Positions 29,532 through 39,576 are shown, counted from the first letter of the stretch. The stretch is 64,000 bases of DNA from Pseudorhodoferax sp. Leaf265 (GCF_001422365.1 NZ_LMMT01000001.1:1193-65192), one strand, 5' to 3'. The notes: generated by a model not told the origin, from the sequence alone. Numbers and translations are program-made.

Positions 29532-31637
29532 ATGCTTTTCACCGTTTCCGTGGTCGTGCAACTGCCGGCGCACAGTGCGCTGGCCGGCCCGCTGAGCTAC
29601 AGCTGCGACCAGGCGCTGGAGCCCGGCACGCTGGTGCGGGTGCCGCTGGGCCGGCGCGAAACCCTGGGCGTGGTCTGGGATGCTGCGCCGCAGCCGGAAG
29701 GCGCCCAGCTGAAACCCGTGGCCAGCGTGCTGGAAGGCATCGCCCCGCTGGGGGCGGCCTGGCGCCAGCTGGTGGGCTTTGCCGCCGGCTACTACCAGCG
29801 TGCGCTGGGCGAGGTGGCGCTGGCCGCACTGCCACCGCAGCTGCGCGAGCTGGACGCCGTGCAATGGCAGCGCCGTCTCCAGCGCAAGAGCCGCAAGGCC
29901 GCGGCCGCCGCTGAAGCCCAGGCGCCGCCGCCCGAGCCGACCGAGGAGCAAGCGCAGGCGCTGGCGCGCATCCAGGCCGAGGACGGCCCGTTCCTTTTGT
30001 ACGGCAGCACCGGCAGCGGCAAAACCGAGGTCTACCTGCGCGCCGTGCAGGAAGCCGTGGTGGCCGATCCGCACGCCCAGGCACTGGTCATGGTGCCCGA
30101 GATCAACCTCACGCCGCAGCTGGAGGAGCGCTTCGTGGCCCGCTTCGCGCCAGCATTTGGCCGCCACGCGCTGGTCTCCATGCACAGCGGCATGACGCCC
30201 GCCCAGCGCCTGGCCAGCTGGCTCGCGGCCCACACCGGCAGCGCCCGCATCGTGCTGGGCACGCGCATGGCGGTGTTCGCTTCGATGCCGGGGCTGCGTC
30301 TGGTCGTCGTCGACGAGGAGCACGATCCCAGCTACAAGCAGCAGGAAGGCGCGCGCTACTCGGCGCGCGATCTGGCCATCTACCGCGGCCGCCTGGAAAG
30401 CCGGCACAGCGGCCAGCCCTGCCGCGTGCTGCTGGGTTCGGCCACGCCCTCGCTGGAAAGCTGGCACCACAGCCGCCCGACGGCCGAAGGCGGCAAGTAC
30501 CAGCGCCTCGCCATGCCCAGCCGCGTCGGCGCCGGCCGGCTGCCGGCCGTGCGCCTGGTGGACATGGGCCAACAGCCGCGCAACACCCAGCTGGCACCGC
30601 AGTTGATGGCCGCCATCGGCGCACGCATCGCGCGCGGCGAACAGGCCATGCTGCTGCTGAACCGGCGCGGCTACGCCCCGGTGCTGGCCTGCGGCAGCTG
30701 CGACTGGAAGAGCCTGTGCCCGCATTGCAGCGCCTACCGCGTGTTCCACAAGATCGACCGCTCGCTGCGCTGCCACCACTGCGGCTTTGCCGAGCGCGTG
30801 CCGCGCGCGTGCCCCGAGTGCGGCGACGTGGACCTGGCACCCGTGGGCCGCGGCACCGAGCGGCTCGAAGAGCATCTCGGGCAGTTGTTCGAGGGCATGG
30901 AGCGCCCCGGCGCCGAGGGCGAGGACCGGCGCGTGCGCGTGCTGCGCATCGACGCCGACAGCACGCGCCACAAGGGCGCGCTCGAGGAGCAACTGGCACA
31001 GGTGCATGCCGGCGCGGTCGACGTGCTGGTCGGCACGCAGATGATCGCCAAGGGCCACGACTTTCGCCGCATCACGCTGGTGGCCGCCGTGAACCCGGAC
31101 GGTGCGTTGTTCTCGAGCGACTTCCGAGCGCCCGAGCGCCTGTTCGCGCTGCTCATGCAGGCGGCCGGGCGGGCCGGCCGCGACGCCAGCCAGGGCGCGG
31201 CGAGCGAGATGTGGGTCCAGACCGCCCATCCGCAGCACGCACTGTTCGCGGCACTGCGCCGGCACGACTACCCGGCGTTCGCGGACGGTCAGTTGGCCGA
31301 GCGCATGCAGGCCGCCATGCCGCCGTTCAGCTTCCAGGCCCTGGTGCGGGCCGATGCGCGCACGCAGCAGGCGGCCCAGGCGTTTCTGACGCAGGCCAGC
31401 AGCGCGGCGACGGAGTTGCCAGGCGCCGACCAGGTGCTGGTGTACCCCGCCGTGCCGACCGCAGTGCAGCGCGTGGCCAATGTGGAGCGGGCGCAGATGC
31501 TGGTTGAAAGCGCCTCGCGCAGCGCGTTGCAGCAGTTCCTCGCGGCCTGGCAGGCGGTGCTGCACAGCACGCGGCGCGATGGCGGCATCGAGGGCGTGCT
31601 GCGCTGGGCCATCGATGTCGACCCGCTGATGGTCTAG
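29532..31637 (+). CDS. priA: Primosomal replication helicase PriA
   Basis: A 701-residue 3'-5' DNA helicase that restarts stalled replication forks. After the N-terminal DNA-binding part (1-125), the helicase domain begins with Walker A GSTGSGKT (158-165); the DEEH box appears in VVVDEEHDPSYKQQ. Two zinc-binding clusters start at Cys387 (CGSCDWKSLCPHC, then CHHCGF and CPECGD). Helicase motifs V-VI are in GTQMIAKGHDF and QAAGRAGR. The gap before it carries DnaA boxes, which is apt for a replication gene. A shared hairpin terminator overlaps its stop codon. Confidence 0.97.
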   Translation: MLFTVSVVVQLPAHSALAGPLSYSCDQALEPGTLVRVPLGRRETLGVVWDAAPQPEGAQLKPVASVLEGIAPLGAAWRQLVGFAAGYYQRALGEVALAALPPQLRELDAVQWQRRLQRKSRKAAAAAEAQAPPPEPTEEQAQALARIQAEDGPFLLYGSTGSGKTEVYLRAVQEAVVADPHAQALVMVPEINLTPQLEERFVARFAPAFGRHALVSMHSGMTPAQRLASWLAAHTGSARIVLGTRMAVFASMPGLRLVVVDEEHDPSYKQQEGARYSARDLAIYRGRLESRHSGQPCRVLLGSATPSLESWHHSRPTAEGGKYQRLAMPSRVGAGRLPAVRLVDMGQQPRNTQLAPQLMAAIGARIARGEQAMLLLNRRGYAPVLACGSCDWKSLCPHCSAYRVFHKIDRSLRCHHCGFAERVPRACPECGDVDLAPVGRGTERLEEHLGQLFEGMERPGAEGEDRRVRVLRIDADSTRHKGALEEQLAQVHAGAVDVLVGTQMIAKGHDFRRITLVAAVNPDGALFSSDFRAPERLFALLMQAAGRAGRDASQGAASEMWVQTAHPQHALFAALRRHDYPAFADGQLAERMQAAMPPFSFQALVRADARTQQAAQAFLTQASSAATELPGADQVLVYPAVPTAVQRVANVERAQMLVESASRSALQQFLAAWQAVLHSTRRDGGIEGVLRWAIDVDPLMV

Positions 31638-31696
31638 GGCCTGTTGACGCTACGGACGTGCCCCCCCCCACCCGTAGCGTCCACAAGCCCTAGACC
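31631..31696. terminator. Bidirectional hairpin shared by convergent priA and glycosyltransferase genes
   Basis: Arms of about 25 bp (GGTCTAGGGCCTGTTGACGC onwards at 31631; the complementary arm ends at 31696) flank a loop with a run of nine C. The arms have a few mismatches. Both convergent stop codons, TAG of priA and TAG of the minus-strand gene, lie inside the arms, so the same 66 bases end both genes. No long T-tract follows either side. Confidence 0.75.
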
Positions 31697-32952
31697 GCCA
31701 CGCGGCCGATCAGGTCGCGCGCGAAGCGGTTGCGGTTCGCGGCGAACCACTCGGGCGTGTAACGCGCCGCGATGGTGCGCGCGGCCTCACCCAGGGCCGG
31801 CGCGTGCAGCAAACGCCGCAGCGCCTCGCGCGCATTGCATTCGGCAGGATTCCAGAGCGCGGCAGCGCCGCAGGCCGCCACGCGCTGTGCCACCTTGAGC
31901 TTCTCGAAATCGGCCGGCAGGATCAGCTGCGGCTTGCCGGCCAGCAGGCAGTGGCTGACCAGCGCGGTCGAGCCCTGGTTGATGACAGCGTCGGCATCCG
32001 CCAGCACGCGGCCCAGGTGCAAGGGTTGGCGCAGCACGCGCACCGATGTGTGGCGGTAGCGCGCCAGCATCTCGTCCGGCGCGTCGCGCCAGACGCACAG
32101 CGTGACCGCATCCGACAGTTGCAGTTCGTCCAGCAGTGCGCTGGCACCGGCGCCGGTGCGCAGGTGCGCGAACACGCGGCGGCGCTGCCAGCTTTCCGGC
32201 CAGGGCGCGTCGACGGTCTCGTGGTGGCTGGCCAGGGGGCCCACCCACAGGCCCTCGTGGCGCGGGCCATAGGGATCGGTTTCGGGAATGCACTCGAACA
32301 CCCGACGCGGGTGGCGCAGGATCAGGGCCAGCGAACTCGCGTGCGGACCACCGAAGCGCTGCCCGACCTGGGCGATGGTCTCCGACAGCCGCTCCACGCG
32401 CTCGGCCGTGCGCTGGCCCAGAGACGATGCGGCGCGCACGCCCGCGTAGGGCGGGCAATCGGGCGGCGGCGCGTCGAAACCATTGGTGAGCTGGAAGGCG
32501 GGCAGGCCCAGCAACTGGCTGGTCAGCTGCGCGGCCGGCGCATAGTCCAGCACCACGCATTCGGGCGCCAGCATGTCGATGATGCGGGTCCAGCCATCGA
32601 CGGCCGCCAACAGCCGGCCCGCATCGCCGAAGCCGCTGGCCAGCAGCACATCGGCAAAGGAGTCGGCGCGAAAGTCCGGGCCGAAGGTCTGTTGCTCCAG
32701 CACTGGCGCCTCCTCCCGGCGCTGCGACAGCGCAGCAAGGGCCGGCGCATGGCGCTGGCTGCGCGGCACCACCCAGACCGGCTCGCCGCCTTGCTGTTCC
32801 ACCATGCGCGCGACGGCCAGCAGCCGCGACAGGCGCCCGAAATTGCGGCCATGCTCCCAGGCCAGCAAGACGCGCGGACGGCGCCGCTCTGCGACCCAGG
32901 CGGGGCGTTTCTGGACGGCATCGTCCCCACAAAGCGCAGCTGAGATGGCCAT
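31690..32952 (-). CDS. Glycosyltransferase of the UGT/MurG-like fold
   Basis: A 420-residue GT-B-type enzyme. The N-terminal half begins with RPRVLLAWEHGRNFGRLSRL, a nucleotide-sugar transferase entry motif, and the C-terminal half has DADAVINQGSTALVSHCLLAGKPQLILP followed by AQRVAACGAA, which corresponds to the donor-binding region of UDP-glycosyltransferases. Donor and acceptor are unknown. A TGGAG site 8 bases before ATG 32952 supports this start. A palindrome in an AT-richer stretch upstream (32979-32994) suggests its own regulated promoter. Confidence 0.8.
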   Translation of the reverse strand: MAISAALCGDDAVQKRPAWVAERRRPRVLLAWEHGRNFGRLSRLLAVARMVEQQGGEPVWVVPRSQRHAPALAALSQRREEAPVLEQQTFGPDFRADSFADVLLASGFGDAGRLLAAVDGWTRIIDMLAPECVVLDYAPAAQLTSQLLGLPAFQLTNGFDAPPPDCPPYAGVRAASSLGQRTAERVERLSETIAQVGQRFGGPHASSLALILRHPRRVFECIPETDPYGPRHEGLWVGPLASHHETVDAPWPESWQRRRVFAHLRTGAGASALLDELQLSDAVTLCVWRDAPDEMLARYRHTSVRVLRQPLHLGRVLADADAVINQGSTALVSHCLLAGKPQLILPADFEKLKVAQRVAACGAAALWNPAECNAREALRRLLHAPALGEAARTIAARYTPEWFAANRNRFARDLIGRVAV

Positions 32953-32978
32953 GGCATCCACTCCAGACTCATGTTGTT

Positions 32979-32994
32979 ACATTTATCGAAATGT
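32979..32994. promoter_or_regulatory. Palindromic operator-like site
   Basis: ACATTT-ATCG-AAATGT is a perfect 6-4-6 palindrome about 27 bases before the glycosyltransferase start, in a local AT-rich patch that also holds TGCATTGCATGCA. This is where a minus-strand promoter would lie. A regulator binding site is plausible; the regulator is unknown. Confidence 0.4.
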
Positions 32995-33054
32995 ATGCAT
33001 TGCATGCAGACAGCACAAGCAGTGCGCGACGGTGAAGCGGCTTTGTGTGAAGTG

Positions 33055-33846
33055 TTACCGTCCCTGGCCCAGAGCGCGCAGCCAGCCCAGGCCCGCGCTG
33101 GTTCCGCTCGCAGGTCGGTATTCACAACCGACCCAGCCCGCATAGTCCAGTGCGTCCAGCACGCCGAAGAGGTGTGGGTAGTTCAGCTCGCCCGTGTCGG
33201 GTTCGTGGCGCGCCGGCACGCCGGCGATCTGGATGTGCCCCACGCGCCCGGTCGGCAGGTAGCGGCGCAGCTTGGTCTCCAGGTCGCCTTCGACGATCTG
33301 GCAGTGGTACAGGTCCATCTGCACCGCCAGACCGGCGCCGCCCACGGCTTCGACGACGGCATGCGCCTGGTCCTGGCGCTGCAGGAAGTAGCCGGGCATG
33401 TCGCGGCCGTTGATGGGTTCGATCAGCACCGTGCGGCCGGCCGCCTGCGCCTCACCTGCGGCCCAGGACAGGTTGGCGCAATAGGTATCGTGCATGCGTG
33501 CGCGGTCGGCGTCGGGCGCCACCAGGCCCGCCATCACGTGCAGGCGCGGGCATTGCAGCGCCTCGGCATAGGCCAGCGCGCGCGCGAAGCCGCTGCGGAA
33601 TTCCTGCTCGCGGCCCGGCAATGCGGCGATGCCGCGCTCGCCCGCCGCGAAGTCGCCGGGCGGCGCGTTGAACAGCACCTGCGACAGGCCGGCACCGTGC
33701 AGCCGCGCGGCGATCTCGCCGGCCGCGAATGCATAGGGGAACAGGAACTCGACGCCGCGAAAGCCGTCCTGTGCCGCTGCCGCGAAGCGGTCCAGGAAAT
33801 CGTGCTCGTTGTACATCATGCTGAGGTTGGCGGCGAAGCGGGGCAT
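33055..33846 (-). CDS. hyi: Hydroxypyruvate isomerase-like TIM-barrel protein
   Basis: A 263-residue member of the xylose-isomerase-like TIM-barrel family, closest in appearance to Hyi/OtnI. Typical segments are [20 protein letters not shown] (2-21), [26 protein letters not shown] with the metal-binding Glu, and [13 protein letters not shown] with Asp and His ligands. The reaction would be hydroxypyruvate to tartronate semialdehyde, or 2-oxotetronate isomerisation. The usual partners (gcl, glxR or otn genes) are absent. It precedes the glycosyltransferase by about 100 bases on the same strand. Confidence 0.85.
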   Translation of the reverse strand: MPRFAANLSMMYNEHDFLDRFAAAAQDGFRGVEFLFPYAFAAGEIAARLHGAGLSQVLFNAPPGDFAAGERGIAALPGREQEFRSGFARALAYAEALQCPRLHVMAGLVAPDADRARMHDTYCANLSWAAGEAQAAGRTVLIEPINGRDMPGYFLQRQDQAHAVVEAVGGAGLAVQMDLYHCQIVEGDLETKLRRYLPTGRVGHIQIAGVPARHEPDTGELNYPHLFGVLDALDYAGWVGCEYRPASGTSAGLGWLRALGQGR

Positions 33847-33998
33847 AGGGTGTCTCCAATGGAAATCGTGGCGCGCGTCTTGTACCACTGGCCGGCCTCG
33901 GCTTAACAGCGGCGGCGCTGCACCGCATAATGGCGCCCCAGGACGGACCGCCCTACGGCCACGCACTGGCTGCGCCAAGGGCCCGCCCTGCCGCCGCA

Positions 33999-34370
33999 AT
34001 GCAAGAACACCGCCCATCGTCCATCCTGTCCGGCCCCTTCGCGGGCCAGCCCAGCCGTCGACTGCAGCCCCGCAACGCGCTGCGCTGGCCGGTCACCATC
34101 CTGGTCTCCGGAGGCAACGAACGCCGCGGCACGACCGTGGATCTCAGCGCCGAGGGCCTGTCGCTCTCCACCGACCGGCCGATCGCGCCGGGCTCGCGCT
34201 GCACGCTGCTGCTGCGCCCCAGGCCCGACGAAGACTGGCTCAAGCTGGAGGTCAAAGCGGTGTACTCGTCCTATACAGCGCCGGGTGACTTCCGCATCGG
34301 CATGGCCTTCCTGCCGCAGGACGCAGAGGGCCGAGACCGGCTGCGCGCCGTCGCCACGGCTCGCGCCTGA
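33999..34370 (+). CDS. PilZ domain protein
   Basis: A 123-residue cytoplasmic protein with one PilZ domain, the cyclic-di-GMP receptor fold. The RxxxR motif appears as RNALR (25-29) and the D/NxSxxG motif as DLSAEG (48-53), so both ligand-binding elements are present. The C-terminal half (FRIGMAFL) is the usual end strand. I chose ATG 33999 because the upstream frame is Pro/Ala-rich and unlike the family. It sits alone between the hyi-like gene and tctE, giving no hint of the process it controls. Confidence 0.88.
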   Translation: MQEHRPSSILSGPFAGQPSRRLQPRNALRWPVTILVSGGNERRGTTVDLSAEGLSLSTDRPIAPGSRCTLLLRPRPDEDWLKLEVKAVYSSYTAPGDFRIGMAFLPQDAEGRDRLRAVATARA

Positions 34371-34396
34371 GAAGGCTGCGGCCTCGCGCCCGGCGT

Positions 34397-35800
34397 CTAC
34401 GCGGGTGCTTGCGGCAGGCGCACCACGGCGTCCAGCCCCAGCACCTGCCCGTCCGCGGCGAGGCGGTTGTCCAGCGCGATCTCGCCCTCCAGCGTCTGCA
34501 CGATCTCGCGGCAGATCGCCAGGCCCAGACCCGAGCCACGCGCCACGTCGCCCGCCGCGAACGGCGTGAACAGGCGCTGGCGCAGTTCGGCCGAGATGCC
34601 CGGCCCGCCGTCGGCCACGCGCAGCAGCGCCGACCCGGCCTGCGGCCGCACCTGCACCAGCAGCGCTGCCCCGGGCGGGCTCAGGCGAATGGCGTTGTGC
34701 AGCAGGTTGCGCGTGAGTTCCTGCAGCATCCAGCGGTGCGCCCGCACCGGCGTGGGCTGCACCTCGAGCGAGAAGTCCAGGCCCTTGTCGGCCAGCAGCG
34801 GCGACAGGTCCAGCGCCACGTCGCGCACCGCCTCGGCCAGGTCGATGCGTTCGAACTCGGGCCGCTGGCGCAGCTGCTCCACCTTGGCCAGCGACAGCAT
34901 CTGGTTGGCCAGCACGGTGGCGCGTTCGACGGTGGCGCCGATCTCGGCCAGCGCCTGCGGCGCCGGTGCGTCGCCGCGCCGGGCCGATTGCACCTGGGTC
35001 TTGAGCACGGCCAGGGGCGTGCGCAATTGATGGGCCGCATCGCGCACGAAGCGCTTCTGGTGGTCCAGCAGGCGCTGCAGCCGGTCCATGACGGCGGTCA
35101 TCGCGTCGATGAGCGGCGCCAGCTCGCGCGGCGCATCGGGCGCCCGGATCGGCGACAGGTCGTCGGCCGCGCGCGCCTCGATGGCCTGGCCCAGCGCGCG
35201 CACCGGTCGCGTGGCGCGCTGCACCACGAACACGGTGGCGCCGGCCACCACGGCCAGCAGCAGCAGCTGGCGCCACAGCATGTCCAGCAGCAGCCGGCGC
35301 GCCAGCGTCTCGCGCAGTTCCAGCGTCTCGGCCACCTGCACCACCGCCATGCCGCGGCCGCGCTCGCTGGCCACGGGCTGCAGCAGCACGGCCACGCGCA
35401 CCGGCAGGTTGCGGAAGCGGTCGTCGTAGAAGTCCACCAGCGCCGCATAGGGCGGGCGCGCCGGCAGCTGGCCGCGCCAGAACGGCAGCTCGGCGAAGCC
35501 CGAGATCATCTCGCCGTCGCGGCGCGAGACGCGGTAGTACATGCGGCTCTGGTTGTCGGCCTCGAAGGCCTCCAGCGCCGAGAACGGCACGGTGGCGCGC
35601 AGTTCGGCCAGCTCGTCATAGCCCTGCACGTCGAGCTGCTCGCCGATGGTCTTGGCCGAGGCCAGCAGCGTGCGGTCGTAGGCCGTGGTGGCGGCCGCCA
35701 GCGCCTGGCGGTAGACGCTGATGCTGTTGAGCACGATGAACAGCGTGAGCGGCAGCAACAGGCCCAGCAGCAGCCGGAAACGCAGCGAGGTGCGGGCCAT
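34397..35800 (-). CDS. tctE: Sensor histidine kinase, TctE type
   Basis: A 467-residue inner-membrane kinase. A membrane helix at about 8-30, a periplasmic sensor domain (about 31-170) of the 2CSK_N type, a second helix at about 175-197, then HAMP, the phospho-acceptor box VRDAAHQLRTPLA, the N box NLLHNAIRLSP, and a GSGLGLAICREIV G box. TctE senses tricarboxylates outside the cell. Its ATG overlaps the tctD stop by one base, and the tctCBA transporter lies divergently upstream, so it probably controls citrate or a similar acid. Confidence 0.92.
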   Translation of the reverse strand: MARTSLRFRLLLGLLLPLTLFIVLNSISVYRQALAAATTAYDRTLLASAKTIGEQLDVQGYDELAELRATVPFSALEAFEADNQSRMYYRVSRRDGEMISGFAELPFWRGQLPARPPYAALVDFYDDRFRNLPVRVAVLLQPVASERGRGMAVVQVAETLELRETLARRLLLDMLWRQLLLLAVVAGATVFVVQRATRPVRALGQAIEARAADDLSPIRAPDAPRELAPLIDAMTAVMDRLQRLLDHQKRFVRDAAHQLRTPLAVLKTQVQSARRGDAPAPQALAEIGATVERATVLANQMLSLAKVEQLRQRPEFERIDLAEAVRDVALDLSPLLADKGLDFSLEVQPTPVRAHRWMLQELTRNLLHNAIRLSPPGAALLVQVRPQAGSALLRVADGGPGISAELRQRLFTPFAAGDVARGSGLGLAICREIVQTLEGEIALDNRLAADGQVLGLDAVVRLPQAPA

Positions 35801-36465
35801 CAATCGGGCTTGAGCAGGTAGCCCAGGCCGCGCAGCGTGACCAGGCTGGCGCCGCTGCCGGCCAGCTTCTTGCGCAGCCGGTAGGCCACGACCTCGATGG
35901 CCTCGGCCTGCACCTCGGCCTCGCCCGGGAACACCAGCGCGAACAGGCGCTCCTTGGCCACGGCGTGGCCGGGCCTGGCCATCAGCGCCCGCAGCAGCGC
36001 GGCCTCGCGCGGCGTGAGTTCCAGCACCTCGCCCCGCAGGTAGATCGCGCCGCTGGCCGGGTCCAGCCGCAGCGCGCCGACCTCGGGCACGGGCTCGTCC
36101 GCACCGCCCTGGCGCCGGCGCAGCGCACGCAGCCGCGCTTCCAGCTCGTCCAGGTCGAAGGGCTTGGGCAGGTAGTCGTCGGCACCGGCGTTCAGGCCCA
36201 GCACGCGGTCGCCCACGGTGCCGCGCGCGGTCAGCAGCAGCACGGGTGTGCGCAGGCCGGCGGCACGCGCATCGGCCAGCACCTGCAGGCCGTCGCGGCC
36301 AGGCAGGCTCAGGTCCAGCGCGACCACGTCGGGGGCCAAAGCCTGCCATTGCGCGAGCGCCGCAGCGCCATCACCGCAGACGCGCACGTCGATCTGCTTG
36401 CGGCCCAGCGCACGCTGCAGCGTGGCCTGCATCGCGGGATCGTCTTCGACCAGCAGCAGCTTCAT
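35800..36465 (-). CDS. tctD: Response regulator, TctD type
   Basis: A 221-residue OmpR-family regulator with a receiver domain (1-115; Asp8/Asp9, phospho-acceptor Asp51 in ALDLSLPGRDG, Lys in PKPFD) and a winged-helix DNA-binding domain (ELTPREAALLRAL, AIEVVAYRLRKKL). Pairing with TctE and the divergent tctCBA genes identifies it as the tricarboxylate-transport regulator. The 131-base intergenic region up to tctC (36466-36596) contains repeated GTCAGC-like elements (near 36535 and 36546) that could be its binding sites. Confidence 0.93.
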   Translation of the reverse strand: MKLLLVEDDPAMQATLQRALGRKQIDVRVCGDGAAALAQWQALAPDVVALDLSLPGRDGLQVLADARAAGLRTPVLLLTARGTVGDRVLGLNAGADDYLPKPFDLDELEARLRALRRRQGGADEPVPEVGALRLDPASGAIYLRGEVLELTPREAALLRALMARPGHAVAKERLFALVFPGEAEVQAEAIEVVAYRLRKKLAGSGASLVTLRGLGYLLKPD

Positions 36466-36596
36466 GGTTCTCGGTGTTTACCCCAGGCCGGTGGACAGCC
36501 AACTGACAGGAGCGCGGCGCATCATAGCCACGCCGTCAGCTTCCGGTCAGCCCATGGCCGGCCGCTTCTTTCACACACCCAACAGGAGACGCAAGC

Positions 36597-37556
36597 ATGC
36601 GCCGCGACACCTTCCTCAAGTCCCTCGCCGCCCTCGCCGCCACGGGCGCCCTGCCCCTGCACGCGCTGGCCGCGCCCAACGTCAAGATGCTGATCCCCGC
36701 GAACCCGGGCGGCGGCTGGGACATCACCGGCCGTGCGCTTGGCAAGGCGCTCATGGATTCCAAGGCCGCCGACACGGTGAGCTTCGACAACAAGGGTGGC
36801 GCGGCCGGCGCGCTGGGCCTGGCCCAGTTCATCAACGGCTCCAAGAACGACGCCAACGCGCTCATGGTCATGGGCGCCGTGATGCTGGGCGGCATCATCA
36901 CCGGCAAGCCGCCCGTGAACCTGTCGCAGGCCACGCCCATCGCCCGCCTGATCAGCGAATACAACGTCTTCGTGCTGCCGGCCAACTCGCCGTTCAAGAC
37001 CATGGCCGACGTGGTGGCCCAGCTCAAGAAGGACCCCGGCAGCGTCAAATGGGGCGGCGGCTCGCGCGGCGCCACCGAGCACATCGCGGCGGCCATGATC
37101 GCCAGCCGCGTCGGCGTCGACCCCTCCAAGATCAACTACGTGGCCTTCCGTGGCGGCGGCGAGGCCACGGCCGCCATTCTGGGCGGCAACGTGAGCATCG
37201 GCGGCAGCGGCATGAGCGAGTTCGCGCCCTACATCGCCGACGGCAAGATGCGCGCCATCGGCGTCACCTCCGAGCAGCGCCTGCCCGGCGTCAACGTGCC
37301 CACGCTCAAGGAGCAGGGCATCGACGTGGTGATCGGCAACTGGCGCGGCGTCTACGGCGCGCCAGGCCTGTCGGCGCCGCAGCGCAAGGCGCTGACCGAC
37401 ATGGTGCTGACCGCGGTGAAGAGCGCATCCTGGCAGGAGGCGCTCAAGAAGAACGACTGGACTCCAGCCGTGCTCGCCGGCCCCGAGTTCGACAAGTTCG
37501 TCGACGACGAGTTCGCCTCGCTGCGCGCCATCATGGCCAAGTCCGGGATGGTCTGA
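36597..37556 (+). CDS. tctC: Tripartite tricarboxylate transporter substrate-binding protein
   Basis: A 319-residue periplasmic protein of the Bug/TctC family. The signal peptide of about 25 residues starts MRRDTFLKSL, with an Arg pair resembling a twin-arginine signal. The mature protein has the family opening VKMLIPANPGGGWDITGRALG, which forms the ligand-binding loops. AGGAGA lies 9 bases before the ATG. The transporter genes tctB and tctA follow at once and tctDE are divergent. The substrate is probably a tri- or dicarboxylate. Confidence 0.93.
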   Translation: MRRDTFLKSLAALAATGALPLHALAAPNVKMLIPANPGGGWDITGRALGKALMDSKAADTVSFDNKGGAAGALGLAQFINGSKNDANALMVMGAVMLGGIITGKPPVNLSQATPIARLISEYNVFVLPANSPFKTMADVVAQLKKDPGSVKWGGGSRGATEHIAAAMIASRVGVDPSKINYVAFRGGGEATAAILGGNVSIGGSGMSEFAPYIADGKMRAIGVTSEQRLPGVNVPTLKEQGIDVVIGNWRGVYGAPGLSAPQRKALTDMVLTAVKSASWQEALKKNDWTPAVLAGPEFDKFVDDEFASLRAIMAKSGMV

Positions 37557-37559
37557 GCC

Positions 37560-38072
37560 ATGGCGGTGAGCGATCAACGCGGCCCGCAGACGCTGGTCGC
37601 CCTGGGCGTGCTGCTGACCGGCCTGGCCATGGGCTGGGGCGCGCTGGGCATCTCCTCGGACGCCGGCTACGGCGGCGTGGGCCCCAACTTCCTGCCCATG
37701 CTGTGCGCGGGCGCGCTGACGCTGTGCGGCGCCTTCCTGCTCTGGGAGGCGCGCAGCGGCGGATTCCGCGACATGGGGGACGACGCCGACCTGCCGCCGC
37801 CGAACTGGAGCGGCCTGGCCTGGATCTCGGCCGGCCTGCTGCTCAATGCGGCGCTGATCGAGCACCTGGGCTTCATCCTGGGCTGCACGCTGTGCTACGT
37901 GCTGGCCGTGCAGGGTCTGCGCCGCGCGGCCGGTCAGCCCGTGGCGGGCAGCGCGCGCACCTGGGCGACGGACCTCGTCACGGGCCTGCTGATCTCCGCG
38001 CCCGTGTACTGGATGTTCACGAAATTCCTGGCGATCAACCTGCCGGGCCTGACGGACACGGGCTGGATCTGA
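37560..38072 (+). CDS. tctB: Tripartite tricarboxylate transporter small membrane subunit
   Basis: A 170-residue protein with four hydrophobic segments (about 12-32, 44-60, 85-117, 135-155), the size and topology of TctB. Homology within this family is low; position between tctC and tctA confirms it. It starts 3 bases after the tctC stop and ends 1 base before tctA, so the three are one operon. PDLPPPNWSGLAW-type linker sequence lies between helices 2 and 3. Confidence 0.9.
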   Translation: MAVSDQRGPQTLVALGVLLTGLAMGWGALGISSDAGYGGVGPNFLPMLCAGALTLCGAFLLWEARSGGFRDMGDDADLPPPNWSGLAWISAGLLLNAALIEHLGFILGCTLCYVLAVQGLRRAAGQPVAGSARTWATDLVTGLLISAPVYWMFTKFLAINLPGLTDTGWI

Positions 38073-38073
38073 C

Positions 38074-39576
38074 ATGGACATCTTCAACGCCCTTCTGCAA
38101 GGCTTCAGCCAGGCCATCACCGTCAGCAACCTGCTGTGGTGCCTGGTCGGCTGCGCGCTCGGCACCGCCGTCGGCGTGCTGCCCGGCATCGGCCCGGCCG
38201 TGGCCGTGGCCATGCTGCTGCCCATCACGGGCAAGGTCGAGGTCACGGCCTCGATGATCTTCTTCGCCGGCATCTACTACGGTGCGATGTACGGCGGCTC
38301 CACCACCTCCATCCTGCTCAACACGCCGGGCGAGACCGCCTCCATGGTCACGGCACTGGAGGGCAACAAGATGGCCAAGAGCGGGCGTGCCGGCGCGGCG
38401 CTGGCGACGGCGGCGATCGGCTCCTTCGTGGCCGGCACCATCGCCACCATCGTCGTGACGCTGTTCGCGCCCAGCGTGGCCGAGTTCGCGGTCAAGCTCG
38501 GCCCGCCCGAGTACTTCATGCTCATGCTGCTGGCCTTCACCACCGTCAGCGCGGTGCTGGGCCAGAGCACGCTGCGCGGCATGGCCTCGCTGTTCATCGG
38601 CCTGGCCATCGGCTGCGTGGGCCTGGACCAGATCTCGGGCCAGGGCCGCTACGTGGGCAACATCCCCGAGTTGCTGGACGGCATCGAGATCGTGCTGGTG
38701 GCAGTGGGCCTGTTCGCGGTGGCCGAGGTGCTCTACGCCGTGCTGTACGAGGGCCGCGTCGTCGAGTCGCAGAACAAGCTCAGCCGCGTGCACATGAGCG
38801 CGCGCGACTGGAAGCGCTCGGTCCCGGCCTGGCTGCGCGGCACGGCCATCGGCACGCCCTTCGGCTGCATCCCTGCCGGCGGCACCGAGATCCCGACCTT
38901 CCTGTCCTACGCCACCGAGAAGAAGCTGGCCAAGGATCCGGCCGACAGGGCCGAGTTCGGCACCAAGGGCGCCATCGAAGGCGTGGCCGGCCCCGAGGCC
39001 GCCAACAACGCCACCGTGACGGCCGCGCTGATCCCGCTGCTGACGCTGGGCATCCCCACCAGCAACACCACGGCGATCCTGCTCGGCGCGTTCCAGAACT
39101 ACGGCATCCAGCCCGGCCCACAGCTGTTCACCACCTCGGCCGCGCTGGTCTGGGCGCTGATCGCCTCGCTCTACATCGGCAACCTCATGCTGCTGGTGCT
39201 GAACCTGCCGCTGGTGGGCCTGTGGGTCAAGCTGCTCAAGATCCCCAAGCCGCAGCTGTACGCGGGCATCCTGATCTTCTCGACCGTGGGTGCCTACGGC
39301 ATGCGCCAGAGCGCGTTCGACCTGTTCCTGCTGTTCGGCATCGGCCTCTTGGGCGTGGTGATGCGGCGCTACGCCTTCCCCACCGCGCCCGTGGTGGTCG
39401 GCATGATCCTGGGCCCGCTGGCCGAGGCGCAGCTGCGCAACGCCGTGTCCATCGGCGAAGGCAGCGCCATGGTGTTCCTGCAGCGGCCCATGTCGCTGGC
39501 GCTGCTGGTCGTGGTGCTGGCCGTGCTGGTGCTGCCGCGCGTGGTGCAGTGGATGGGGCGGCGCAAGGCGGCCTGA
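38074..39576 (+). CDS. tctA: Tripartite tricarboxylate transporter large membrane subunit
   Basis: A 500-residue inner-membrane permease with about 11-12 helices. Family signatures are [17 protein letters not shown] (30-46), [20 protein letters not shown] (68-87) and [15 protein letters not shown]. It imports a carboxylate delivered by TctC, driven by an ion gradient. Length is normal. A good intrinsic terminator follows at 39598. Confidence 0.96.
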   Translation: MDIFNALLQGFSQAITVSNLLWCLVGCALGTAVGVLPGIGPAVAVAMLLPITGKVEVTASMIFFAGIYYGAMYGGSTTSILLNTPGETASMVTALEGNKMAKSGRAGAALATAAIGSFVAGTIATIVVTLFAPSVAEFAVKLGPPEYFMLMLLAFTTVSAVLGQSTLRGMASLFIGLAIGCVGLDQISGQGRYVGNIPELLDGIEIVLVAVGLFAVAEVLYAVLYEGRVVESQNKLSRVHMSARDWKRSVPAWLRGTAIGTPFGCIPAGGTEIPTFLSYATEKKLAKDPADRAEFGTKGAIEGVAGPEAANNATVTAALIPLLTLGIPTSNTTAILLGAFQNYGIQPGPQLFTTSAALVWALIASLYIGNLMLLVLNLPLVGLWVKLLKIPKPQLYAGILIFSTVGAYGMRQSAFDLFLLFGIGLLGVVMRRYAFPTAPVVVGMILGPLAEAQLRNAVSIGEGSAMVFLQRPMSLALLVVVLAVLVLPRVVQWMGRRKAA

